This document shows positions 10,383 through 17,565 of a stretch of 22,143 nucleotides of DNA, in pieces. The stretch's first letter is position 1; each line of letters begins with the position of its first letter. The stretch lies in assembly GCA_046316025.1 (NCBI GenBank), contig JBKCXU010000056.1:1-22143 (forward strand), in the 5' to 3' direction. The notes beneath the pieces are model-generated. The model saw only the letters and a list, made by a program, of their open reading frames with translations. It was not told the origin of the DNA and ran no database searches. Both the position numbers and the translations under genes were made by a program. Source of the stretch: JAJTHJ01 sp046316025. Its GTDB lineage: Bacteria > Pseudomonadota > Gammaproteobacteria > Burkholderiales > Burkholderiaceae_F.

Positions 10383-10790
10383 TCAGTCCGCTTCGACCTG
10401 GCCGGTCAGTCGCTGCCGGATCGCCGACCAGGACAGGCCCATGCCCAGCACCGTACCGGCGACGAGCAACGCGATCCAGGTCAGCACGCCGGGCGATTCG
10501 TCCTTAAGGGCGCCGACATCGATCAGCAGCCACACCAGCGTGCCCAGCACCAGCAGCAACAGCCCGATGCCCAGCATGCCCATCGAGGCCAAGGTGGTGC
10601 GGATCGCGAACACCCAGGCGGCCAGCAGCACCGCGCCGACAAAGCCCTTCAGCGCGGAAAACGACGAGAAGTCGCGCAGCGCCCAATCGACATACGAGTG
10701 TCCGCTCGGGTTGTACGTGACGAGCACCAGCAGCAGGGCCAGCACCAGGCGGATGGCGATGCCCGCGACGTCGATCTGTTCGGTCTTCAT
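10383..10790 (-). CDS. Small four-helix inner-membrane protein (DUF6524-like)
   Basis: A 135-residue hydrophobic protein with four predicted membrane helices, at about residues 9-25 (GIAIRLVLALLLVLVTYN), 47-64, 68-92 (MGMLGIGLLLLVLGTLVWLL) and 101-122. The N-terminal helix ending in TYNPSGHSYVDW is, from memory, typical of the DUF6524 family; no function is known for it. The start ATG at 10790 has only a weak SD (ggaaac). It is convergent with the SNF2 remnant (16 bp apart) and divergent from otnK, with 51 bp between the two starts, so both promoters may overlap. Confidence 0.7.
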   Translation of the reverse strand: MKTEQIDVAGIAIRLVLALLLVLVTYNPSGHSYVDWALRDFSSFSALKGFVGAVLLAAWVFAIRTTLASMGMLGIGLLLLVLGTLVWLLIDVGALKDESPGVLTWIALLVAGTVLGMGLSWSAIRQRLTGQVEAD

Positions 10791-10841
10791 GGTTCGTTTC
10801 CAACTCCAGGCCGCGAGCCTGCACCGTGATAAAAGGCCGCC

Positions 10842-12245
10842 ATGTTAATCGGATGCATTGCCGACGACTTCACCGGCGCCGCCGACCTCGTCAACACGCT
10901 CTCGCGCGGCGGCTTGAGCACGGTGCAGTCGGTGGGGGTGCCCGAGGGCGCACCGCCCGCGGACTGCGACGGCGTGGTGGTGGCGCTGAAGACCCGCTCC
11001 TGCGATGCGCAGGAGGCGGTCGCGCAGTCGCTGGCCGCGCTGGCTTGGTTGAAGCGCGCCGGGGCGCGGCAGTTCTTGTTCAAGGTCTGCTCGACATTCG
11101 ACAGCACGCCACGCGGCAATATCGGGCCGGTGGCGGAGGCGCTGCGGCTGGCACTGCTTTCCCCCCACCACAACCCTCCTCCGCAGGCGGGGGAGGGAGA
11201 AGACTGCCTCCCCTGCGAAGCGGGGGAGGCTTGGGGTGGCGGCGTGGTTCCTTGGCCGAAGCCGGCATGCGACACCATGCATCGCGCTCTCCCGCAAGCG
11301 GTCAAGGGCGAGCGTGGGGGCGTTTGCGTGCCGGTCTGCCCGGCGTATCCCTCGTACCGCCGCACGATCTACCGCGGCCACCTTTTCGTCGGCGATGCGC
11401 TGCTGTCCGAAAGCGGCATGCAAAACCATCCGCTGACGCCGATGACCGATCCCAACCTGGTTCGCGTGCTGCAAGCGCAGACGCGTGAGCGGGTCGGGTT
11501 GGTGCCGCTGGAGGATGTGCGTCGGGGTCCGGACGCGATCGCCGCGCGCCTGTGGGAACTGGGTCGCGCGGGCCAGGGTTTCGCCATCGTCGATTGCGCC
11601 GAGGACGAAGACCTGCGCCGGCTCGCGCTGGGTGCCGTGGAGGTGCCGCTATGGGTCGGCGGCTCGGGCCTCGGGTTGGGCCTGCCCGAGAACTTCCGCC
11701 GCGCCGGCCTGCTACGTGCGCCGCTGGCGGCGCCAGCGCGCATCGCTGCGCCGCTGGTGGTGTTGGCGGGCTCCTGCTCCACGGCGACCCGCGGGCAGGT
11801 GGCGGCTTACGCGGCCAGTCATCCGACCTTGTACGTCGATGCAAAGCGCGCCTTGGTCGAAACCGGCTATGTCGATGAAGTCGCCGCCTGGTGCTTGGCG
11901 CAACACGTCGCGCCGCTGGTGGCGAGTTCGGCCGAGCCCGATGCGGTGGCCGCCAATGCGCGGCAACTTGGCGCCGGAGTTGCGGCGGGGATCGAGCACT
12001 TTTTTGCGCGACTGGCGCAGGCGCTGGCGGCGCGCGGCGTGCGACGCTTTGTGGTCGCCGGCGGCGAAACCTCGGGCGCGGTGGTCGATGCGCTGGGCCT
12101 GCGCTGGCTGGCTTTTGGCGCCGAGATCGACCCTGGCGCGCCCTCGATGTTCGGCAGCGACCCACAGGGCGAATTCGCGCTGGCGCTCAAGTCCGGCAAC
12201 TTTGGCGCGCCCGACTTCTTTACCAAGGCACAGGATTTCCTATGA
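10842..12245 (+). CDS. otnK: 3-oxo-tetronate kinase (four-carbon acid sugar kinase) with in-frame repeat insertion
   Basis: Phosphorylates 3-oxo-tetronate to its 4-phosphate, using ATP, in erythronate/threonate catabolism. The DUF1537 N-terminal signature IADDFTGAADLVNTL (6-20) is present, as is KVCSTFDSTPRGNIGPVAEAL. The C-terminal nucleotide-binding part has VVAGGETSGAVVDALG near 405 and ALKSGNFGAPDFF near 448. The protein is 467 residues, about 45 longer than the usual 420-430. The excess lies between LRLALLS and CPAYPSYRRTIYRGHLF (nt about 11158-11325), where the DNA is a palindromic repeat translated as NPPPQAGEGEDCLPCEAGEA. The insertion sits in a loop region, so activity may survive. 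The stop overlaps the denD start (ATGA), suggesting translational coupling. Confidence 0.88.
   Translation: MLIGCIADDFTGAADLVNTLSRGGLSTVQSVGVPEGAPPADCDGVVVALKTRSCDAQEAVAQSLAALAWLKRAGARQFLFKVCSTFDSTPRGNIGPVAEALRLALLSPHHNPPPQAGEGEDCLPCEAGEAWGGGVVPWPKPACDTMHRALPQAVKGERGGVCVPVCPAYPSYRRTIYRGHLFVGDALLSESGMQNHPLTPMTDPNLVRVLQAQTRERVGLVPLEDVRRGPDAIAARLWELGRAGQGFAIVDCAEDEDLRRLALGAVEVPLWVGGSGLGLGLPENFRRAGLLRAPLAAPARIAAPLVVLAGSCSTATRGQVAAYAASHPTLYVDAKRALVETGYVDEVAAWCLAQHVAPLVASSAEPDAVAANARQLGAGVAAGIEHFFARLAQALAARGVRRFVVAGGETSGAVVDALGLRWLAFGAEIDPGAPSMFGSDPQGEFALALKSGNFGAPDFFTKAQDFL
11160..11246. repeat. Palindromic G+C-rich repeat inserted inside otnK
   Basis: Two hairpins, cctcctccgcaggcgggggagg-type (about 11176-11197) and cctcccctgcgaagcggggg-type (about 11206-11228), are flanked by arms ccaccacaacc and ggcttggggtgg that pair with each other. 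The structure matches the intergenic elements at 1989-2077 and 8798-8918, yet here the reading frame stays open throughout. A further half-palindrome (ctctcccgcaagcgg, 11287-11301) follows, so the inserted tract reaches about 11325. Confidence 0.8.
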
Positions 12246-13195
12246 AAGTGGTGATCACCGGCGGTGCCGGCTTTCTGGGTCGGCAACTCGCGCGGCGACT
12301 GGCGCGGCGCGCGCCGACCTCGCGGATCGTCTGCTTCGACCAAGTCGTGCCGGTCGATGCCGCGGCCGACCCCCGGCTGGAGTTTGTCGCCGGCGACATT
12401 GCCGATCCCGCTGCGGTCGCGGCGCTGCTCGGCAGCGACACGACGAGCGTGTTCCATCTCGCGGCGGTGGTCAGCGGCGCCGCCGAAGCCGACTTCGCGC
12501 TCGGCATGCACGTGAACCTCGACGGCACCCGCACTCTGCTCGACGCCTGCCGCCAACTGCCCGCGCCGCCGCGACTGGTGTTTGCCAGCAGCCTTGCCGT
12601 GTACGGCGGCACGCTGCCGCCCGTAGTCAATGACGAGACGGCGCCGGCGCCGCAGTCGAGCTACGGTACGCAGAAGTTGATCGGCGAGTTGCTGGTAGCC
12701 GACTGCACGCGCAAGGGATACATCGACGGCCGCAGCCTGCGACTGCCGACCATCGTCGTGCGGCCGGGCAAGCCCAATGCCGCGGCCTCCAGCTTTGCCA
12801 GCGCCATCGTCCGCGAGCCGCTGGCGGGCGTGGAGGCGGTCTGCCCGGTCGAACTCGACAGCGCGCTGTGGCTCGCTTCGCCGCACACAGCGCTGAGCGG
12901 CTTGATCCACGCGCACGAGGTGCCGGCCGCGCAGTGGCGCGCGGCGACGCGGGGCCGGGCGCTCAACCTGCCCGGCATCACTGTCACCGTGGGCGCGATG
13001 CTCGATGCCTTGCGCGAAGTCGGCGGCGACGCGGCCCGCGCCCGCGTACGCGTGCAGCGCGACGAGCGCATCGCCGCCATCGTCGGCACCTGGCCGGCGC
13101 GGTTCGATACGAGCGCGGCGACGCAACTCGGGTTCGACGGCGACGCCGACTTCACGAGCATCGTGCGTGCTTATGTTCGCGAGTACGGCGGCTGA
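12242..13195 (+). CDS. denD: D-erythronate dehydrogenase, NAD-dependent epimerase/dehydratase family
   Basis: Oxidises D-erythronate to 2-oxo-tetronate with NAD, the first step of the route that OtnK continues. The 317-residue extended SDR has the Rossmann motif TGGAGFLG (6-13), the acid/adenosine site GDIADPAAV (51-59), HLAAVVSG (72-79), and the catalytic triad S117 with Y141 and K145 (YGTQK). The region SLRLPTIVVRPGKPNAAASSF is, from memory, typical of DenD-type proteins. Coupling to otnK by a 4-bp ATGA overlap supports the assignment. No otnC (aldolase-type decarboxylase) or otnI lies next to it, and the gene is followed by a repeat cluster. Another sugar-acid dehydrogenase specificity is possible. 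Confidence 0.85.
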   Translation: MKVVITGGAGFLGRQLARRLARRAPTSRIVCFDQVVPVDAAADPRLEFVAGDIADPAAVAALLGSDTTSVFHLAAVVSGAAEADFALGMHVNLDGTRTLLDACRQLPAPPRLVFASSLAVYGGTLPPVVNDETAPAPQSSYGTQKLIGELLVADCTRKGYIDGRSLRLPTIVVRPGKPNAAASSFASAIVREPLAGVEAVCPVELDSALWLASPHTALSGLIHAHEVPAAQWRAATRGRALNLPGITVTVGAMLDALREVGGDAARARVRVQRDERIAAIVGTWPARFDTSAATQLGFDGDADFTSIVRAYVREYGG

Positions 13196-13217
13196 CACCC
13201 TCGCCCGCATCAGACCT

Positions 13218-13304
13218 GTAGGGTGCAATGAGCGCAGCGAATTGCACCGTGGGTGCTGCTCGCCGCGCTGAGCGGCGCAATGCGCTTCGCTTATTGCGCC
13301 CTAC
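13218..13304. repeat. REP/BIME-like palindrome, family A, copy 2
   Basis: Two REP-like units face each other: GTAG plus a hairpin (ggtgcaatgagcgcagcgaa, closing with ttgcacc) and, inverted, a hairpin ggcgcaatgcgcttcgctta closing ttgcgcc, then CTAC. The GTAG tetranucleotide next to a stem-loop is the hallmark of REP sequences handled by RAYT transposases. No RAYT gene is seen in the window. Confidence 0.85.
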
Positions 13305-13331
13305 GAGACCGAAGTGCGGTGAGCGGCACTC

Positions 13332-13422
13332 GTAGCCCGGATGCAGGCGCGAACGCGCCGGAATCCGGGTGGGTGCCGTTGCGAAGATCGACCCGGATTC
13401 CGCTTCGCTTCATCCGGGCTAC
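13332..13422. repeat. REP/BIME-like palindrome, family B
   Basis: Starts gtagcccggatgcaggcgcg and ends cgcttcatccgggctac. The arms GTAGCCCGGATG and CATCCGGGCTAC are perfect inverted repeats, and an internal pair (aatccgggt/acccggatt) makes two facing hairpins. Its stem sequence differs from family A but it has the same GTAG...CTAC ends. It is sandwiched between two family A copies. Confidence 0.85.
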
Positions 13423-13445
13423 CTTCCCTACGTCCGCGACGAACT

Positions 13446-13533
13446 GTAGGGTGCAATGAGCACAGCGAATTGCACCGTGAGCGCCGCATGCCGCTCTGAA
13501 CGGCGCAATGCGCTGCGCTTATTGCGCCCTACG
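13446..13533. repeat. REP/BIME-like palindrome, family A, copy 3
   Basis: Nearly identical to copy 2 in both outer hairpins (gtagggtgcaatgagcacag at the left, gcttattgcgccctacg at the right); the centre differs. Two extra partial ends, gcgccctacg and gacctacg, follow and run into the stop codon (TAG, 13547-13549) of the minus-strand ThDP enzyme gene. Apart from these three elements the 351-bp stretch 13196-13546 has no gene. Confidence 0.85.
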
Positions 13534-13546
13534 CGCCCTACGCGAC

Positions 13547-15226
13547 CTACGTTCCGTTACGCAGCGCCGTCAAGGTCTTGTTCGGCGTGCTGATCTCCGG
13601 ATCGCAGATCAACTCGATCAGCGCCGGCCGGCGCACCTCGCGCGTATGGCGCAGCGCCGCTTGCAGTGCCGGTGCGAAGTCTTCCGTGCGCTCCACCCGC
13701 GCACCCGCGCAACCATAAGCCCGCGCGAGCAGCGCGAAGTCCGGATTGGCGAGCGCGGTGCCGTGCACCCGGCCCGGAAACTCGCGCTCCTGGTGCATGC
13801 GGATCGTGCCGTACATGCCGTTGTTGAATACGAGCACGATGGGTGCCGCGCCGTACTGCACGGCGGTCGCCAGCTCCTGCCCGGTCATCAAAAAGTCGCC
13901 GTCGCCGGCCAGCGTGAGCACCGTGCGCTCGGGCGCGACGAGGCTCGCGGCGATGCCCGCCGGCACGCCATAGCCCATCGCGCCGCTGGTCGGCGCGAGC
14001 TGCGTGCGCAGCCCGGCGTAACGCCAGAAGCGGTGCGCCCAGGCGCTGAAGTTGCCCGCGCCATTGGTGACGATGCTGTCAGCCGGCAGCAGGCGCTGCG
14101 CGTCCTGCATTGCCTGCCAGAGGTCGAGCTTCGCGTCGCCGGCGGCGTACACCGGCGGTTTGCCTTGCCAGGCTTCGTACTCCGCGCGCGCCTGCGCGGT
14201 CGTGTCTCGCCACGGCGTGTCGGCAATCGGTGCGGTGGCGGCGAGTGCCTGCGCAAACTCCGCCAGCCCGGAGGCGATCGCCAGCCGCGGCTGGTACACG
14301 CGGCCGAGTTCTTCGATACCGGGGTGCACGTGCACGAGAGTTTGCCGCGGCACCGGCACTTCGAGCAGCGTGTAGCCGCTGGTGGTCATCTCGCCCAGCC
14401 GCGGGCCGATGGCGAGGATCAGATCGGCATCCTTGACCCGCTGCGCCAGCTTGGGGTTGATGCCGATGCCCACGTCACCGATGTAATTGGGCAGACGGTT
14501 GTCGTAGATATCTTGAAAGCGGAACGCGCAGGCCACGGGCAGCGCATTGGCCTGCGCCCAGCGCGCAAAGGCCTCGCAGGCCGCGGGCGTCCAGCCAAAG
14601 CCACCGAGGATCGCCACCGGCCGCTGCGCGGCGGCGAGCAAAGCACGCAGTTGCTGGAGTTGCGCCGCGCCGGGCGCGGCCTGCACCGGCGCATAGGGCA
14701 GGGCATCGCGCACCTGCGCGCTGGCGCTGAGCATGTCTTCGGGCAGCGCCAGCACCACCGGCCCCGGCCGCCCGCTGGTGGCGACCTGAAAGGCGTGCGC
14801 GACGTACTCCTGCACCCGTTCCGCGCGGTCGATCTGCGCGACCCATTTGGCCATCTGGCCGTACATCCGGCGGTAGTCGATCTCCTGAAACGCCTCGCGC
14901 TCGACAAAGTCGCCGCCCACCTGGCCGATGAAGAGAATCATCGGCGTGGAGTCCTGCTGCGCGCTGTGCACGCCGATCGCCGCGTTGGTCGCGCCCGGCC
15001 CGCGTGTGACAAAGGCCACGCCCGGGTTGCCGGTGAGCTTGGCGTACGCGTCGGCCATGAAGGTCGAGCCGGACTCGTGCCGGTTGACCACCAGCGCGAT
15101 CGAGCTCGCGTCATGCAGCGCATCCAGCACCGCGAGGTAACTCTCGCCCGGCACGCAGAACACGCGCTCCACGCCATGCACGCGCAGTTGATCGACCAGC
15201 AGACGGGCACCGCTACGGCTTGTCAT
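13547..15226 (-). CDS. ThDP-dependent enzyme, acetolactate-synthase large-subunit-like
   Basis: A 559-residue member of the ThDP decarboxylase/carboligase superfamily with the usual order of pyrimidine-binding, central and pyrophosphate-binding domains. The N-terminus CVPGESYLAVLDAL is followed by the catalytic Glu E51 in NRHESGSTFMADAYAKLTG and by TRGPGATNA. The ThDP/Mg motif is AGDGDFLMTGQELATA, with GDGDF at 441-445, then LVFNNGMYGTIRMHQE. The substrate cannot be told from the sequence. Acetolactate synthase is one option, but no small regulatory subunit is nearby and no other ilv gene is present. The start overlaps the stop of the upstream permease gene by 4 bp (ATGA). A REP cluster touches its stop codon. 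Confidence 0.85.
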   Translation of the reverse strand: MTSRSGARLLVDQLRVHGVERVFCVPGESYLAVLDALHDASSIALVVNRHESGSTFMADAYAKLTGNPGVAFVTRGPGATNAAIGVHSAQQDSTPMILFIGQVGGDFVEREAFQEIDYRRMYGQMAKWVAQIDRAERVQEYVAHAFQVATSGRPGPVVLALPEDMLSASAQVRDALPYAPVQAAPGAAQLQQLRALLAAAQRPVAILGGFGWTPAACEAFARWAQANALPVACAFRFQDIYDNRLPNYIGDVGIGINPKLAQRVKDADLILAIGPRLGEMTTSGYTLLEVPVPRQTLVHVHPGIEELGRVYQPRLAIASGLAEFAQALAATAPIADTPWRDTTAQARAEYEAWQGKPPVYAAGDAKLDLWQAMQDAQRLLPADSIVTNGAGNFSAWAHRFWRYAGLRTQLAPTSGAMGYGVPAGIAASLVAPERTVLTLAGDGDFLMTGQELATAVQYGAAPIVLVFNNGMYGTIRMHQEREFPGRVHGTALANPDFALLARAYGCAGARVERTEDFAPALQAALRHTREVRRPALIELICDPEISTPNKTLTALRNGT

Positions 15227-15894
15227 CGCATCGCTTGATGGGGCGGCAGGTACACATCCTGCCGGTAGGTGAGCACCGCCTGCGGCACATAGACCACCAG
15301 CGCGGTGAAGATCATCCCGCTCGCCAGCGCCTCGCCCCAGGCGAGCAGCAGCGCGTAGACGATGAGGCTCTCGAAGTCCGGCACCGCACCCGGCGCCGCG
15401 GCCCAGCCGGCCGCGAGCAGCGCAAGGCTGGTGGCGGCGGTGACCACAAGCACGACAAACATGCCGTTGCCGATCATGAAGATGAAAAGATTCTTCGGCA
15501 GCCAGCGCGCGAGTTGCCGTTGCAGCCCGGTCGCCAGCCACACCGGGCCCACCGCGATCAGCAGGCCGTTGACGCCGAAGTCGGCCCAACTGCCGCCAAA
15601 GGCCGCGGTGTGCAGCGCGAGCGCCAGCAGCAGGCCGAGGATCGCGCGCGCCCGGCCAAAGAGCAGCGCGTACAGCGCCACGCCCAACATGGCAAAGCGC
15701 GGGCCACCGGCCGCGCCAATCTGCGCCGACCACAACCAGGCCATCAGCAGCGCGCCGGCCAGCCACAGGTGTTGCTGCACTTCGGCGAGCAGAAACTGGC
15801 GGCGCACGGCAGCCAGCGCCAGCGCGGCGAAGGGCAGCAACAGCGCCCAGCCGGCGAGCACGATGGCCAAGGGGAGTTCGGAGTGCAGCAGCAT
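15223..15894 (-). CDS. CbiM-like energy-coupling-factor transporter permease
   Basis: A 223-residue protein with about six hydrophobic helices. The pattern WLWSAQIGAAGGPRFAMLGV, then LGLLLALALH with GGSWADFGVNGLLIAVGPVW, RWLPKNLFIFMIGNGMF, and a C-terminal helix ending ALVVYVPQAVLTYRQDVYL resembles the stand-alone CbiM-type ECF permeases of betaproteobacteria. Those are thought to take part in metal (cobalt/nickel) uptake. No ATPase or CbiQ partner is nearby. I chose the ATG at 15894 (MLLHSELPLAIV); an upstream ATG at 15969 would overlap the divergent gene and adds a non-family N-terminus. It is coupled to the ThDP enzyme gene by a 4-bp overlap. Confidence 0.75.
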   Translation of the reverse strand: MLLHSELPLAIVLAGWALLLPFAALALAAVRRQFLLAEVQQHLWLAGALLMAWLWSAQIGAAGGPRFAMLGVALYALLFGRARAILGLLLALALHTAAFGGSWADFGVNGLLIAVGPVWLATGLQRQLARWLPKNLFIFMIGNGMFVVLVVTAATSLALLAAGWAAAPGAVPDFESLIVYALLLAWGEALASGMIFTALVVYVPQAVLTYRQDVYLPPHQAMR

Positions 15895-15967
15895 CGTGGC
15901 GATTATCGCGCCGAGCCGCGCTGCAATAGACTGCGGGCGAGGGCAGTGAATCACAGAGGGCAGACCC

Positions 15968-16258
15968 ATGACGAGCAAACCCAACGCAATCGATCTAGCG
16001 GAAGTCGAGCGCCTGGTCGCGGCACTGGAACGCGACCTGCAAGCGGTGCGCGCCGGGCAGGGCGATCTGGCGCCGCTGCGCGCCGAAGTCGAGCAACTGC
16101 GCGAGCAACTGGCGCAGACCGATGCCGCGCCGGCGGAAATGCACGAGCGCCTGCACGGCGTGCGCGCCGCGCTTGCCAGCGCTGGGGACGAGCTTTTCAC
16201 CGATGCGGTGAAGGGTAGCGACTATCTGGTGCGGATCGGGCGGATACTGGGGATGTAG
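15968..16258 (+). CDS. Small coiled-coil protein of unknown function
   Basis: A 96-residue acidic protein preceded by an SD-like gaggg (about 15956). Residues 10-75 form a strongly charged heptad-type helix (LAEVERLVAALERDLQAVRA and LRAEVEQLREQLAQTD), then a conserved-looking tail FTDAVKGSDYLVRIGRILGM. Nothing suggests a membrane or signal segment. I do not recognise the family. It is transcribed divergently from the permease gene, with 73 bp between the starts, and is the last ordinary chromosomal gene before the mobile region. Confidence 0.7.
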   Translation: MTSKPNAIDLAEVERLVAALERDLQAVRAGQGDLAPLRAEVEQLREQLAQTDAAPAEMHERLHGVRAALASAGDELFTDAVKGSDYLVRIGRILGM

Positions 16259-16560
16259 GCGGAGCTGGCCTGCCGAGGCGCTTTGCCTATGCGAAACAAG
16301 TTCATCTGCCGTCGTCGTTTCCGTGCGAGCGGAAACCGAGTGGCTTTCACCGTAGCTGCTGCGTTCCCTGCTTCCAGCGAGTGGTGCGCTGGTGATGGCT
16401 GTTTTGACGGAGCGGTTCGTGCGATGCGGACTCCACGATATCCAGAAAAGTGCAGCGTAAACCGGAGCTTGGCCGCGTCTCTGTGTCGAGGTTATCCAGC
16501 ATCGATCCGGTTAATCGCCTCGGTTATCGGCCAGTGCGCGTTCACGAAATCAAGTTGAAC
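16259..16560. other. Gene-poor spacer before the IS91-type element
   Basis: About 300 bp with visibly lower G+C than the genes to its left. A weak open frame (16283-16558, 91 residues) has no recognisable domain or SD and is not accepted. A hairpin gtttcc...ggaaac lies at about 16317-16336. The stretch ends in caagttgaac (16551-16560), containing both CAAG and GAAC, tetranucleotides next to which IS91-type elements insert. Confidence 0.45.
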
Positions 16561-16680
16561 TAAACCGCTGACGCGGTGGGCGGACGGACGGGTTGTTTGT
16601 CGCAGGACGCGGTGCGCAGACAGTCGGAGTCGTAGCTTGATCGATGCGGGCAGGTGCCCGCGACGATCGAGGAGAACGAC

Positions 16681-17553
16681 ATGACCCCGTTGAGACGCAA
16701 GATGATCGACGCGCTGGTATTGCATGGCAAGGCCGCGCGCACCCAAGAGAGCTACATCGCCGCCGTGGCGCGGCTGGCGCAGCACTACCACCGCAGCCCC
16801 GAGGGGCTGAGCGCCGATGAAGTTCAGGCCTACCTCGTGCATCTGCTGCGCGAGCGGCGGTTATCGCGGTCGACCGTGAACCAGGCCGGTTGCGCCATCG
16901 GCTTTCTGTTCGGCAAAGTGCTGGGCCGCGACCCGGCGGCCTGCCAGATTCCGCTGCCGCGCGCCCCGCAGCGGCTGCCCGAGATCCTGTCGCGCGAAGA
17001 GATCGCGCGGCTGCTCGCCTGCGCCCCGCACACCAAGGCCCGCATGTTCCTCGCCTGCGCCTACGCCCTGGGCCTGCGCGTGAGCGAACTGTGCGCCCTG
17101 CGGCCGGCGCACATCGACGCGGCCGCCGACCGCATGTGCGTACGGGTGGTGCAGGGCAAAGGTGCCAAGGATCGCTACGTCCCCCTGTCGGCCGATCTGC
17201 TGGCCGAGTTGCGGGCGTACCGGCACGGCGTGCCGCCCGGCCCCTGGCTGTTTGGCTCCGCAAGCGATCCGAACCAGCCCTTGCAGGTTGGCCAAGCCCA
17301 GCGCTGGTACCACCGCGCCCGCGCGCAGGCCGGCATCGGCAAGGCCGGCGGCATCCACAGCCTGCGCCACTGCTACGCCACGCATCTGCTCGAAGCCGGC
17401 GTCGATCTGCACAGCATCGCCCAGTGGCTCGGCCACCGGCAGGTCGGCACCACCGCGAGGTACTTGCATCTGGCGCGCCCCGATGCCCCCGACGGCGCCC
17501 GCTGCATGCCCCTGGCCTTGTTAAGCGGTCTGCCCCGCCCGAATCTGCACTGA
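16681..17553 (+). CDS. Tyrosine recombinase (site-specific integrase) of an IS91-type element
   Basis: A 290-residue integrase with a SAM-like core-binding N-terminal domain (about 1-95: RTQESYIAAVARLAQHY) and a catalytic domain. The catalytic residues are all visible: R133 in YALGLRVSEL, K160 in QGKGAKDRYVPLS, H226 and R229 in HSLRHCYATHLL, H252 in LGHRQVGTTARYLHL, and nucleophile Y261. The SD gaggag precedes ATG 16681. It lacks the extra internal segment that marks integron integrases (IntI) and is shorter than they usually are, so I read it as the recombinase partner of the transposase 12 bp downstream, not the integrase of the cassette array. What it recombines is unknown. Confidence 0.88.
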   Translation: MTPLRRKMIDALVLHGKAARTQESYIAAVARLAQHYHRSPEGLSADEVQAYLVHLLRERRLSRSTVNQAGCAIGFLFGKVLGRDPAACQIPLPRAPQRLPEILSREEIARLLACAPHTKARMFLACAYALGLRVSELCALRPAHIDAAADRMCVRVVQGKGAKDRYVPLSADLLAELRAYRHGVPPGPWLFGSASDPNQPLQVGQAQRWYHRARAQAGIGKAGGIHSLRHCYATHLLEAGVDLHSIAQWLGHRQVGTTARYLHLARPDAPDGARCMPLALLSGLPRPNLH

Positions 17554-17565
17554 TCGTCCGGCCCC

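Noticed and set aside
13218..13533. Rho-independent terminators
   Set aside because: Strong hairpins, but without T-runs, and present in several copies with GTAG/CTAC ends, so dispersed REP-type repeats explain them better.
13508..15238. 576-residue plus-strand frame opposite the ThDP enzyme
   Set aside because: It starts inside a REP element and lies fully opposite a gene with clear catalytic motifs; no family is recognisable.
16283..16558. 91-residue ORF in the spacer before the IS91-type element
   Set aside because: No SD, no recognisable domain, atypical Cys/Arg-rich composition.
16554..16560. gttgaac as an attC or attI core site
   Set aside because: It fits GTTRRRY, but no RYYYAAC partner with a palindromic inner box is found upstream; more likely part of the IS91 target.
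16681..17553. Tyrosine recombinase as the integron integrase IntI
   Set aside because: It lacks the extra IntI-specific segment before the HSLRH box, is short for IntI, points toward the array rather than away from it, and is paired with an IS91 transposase.
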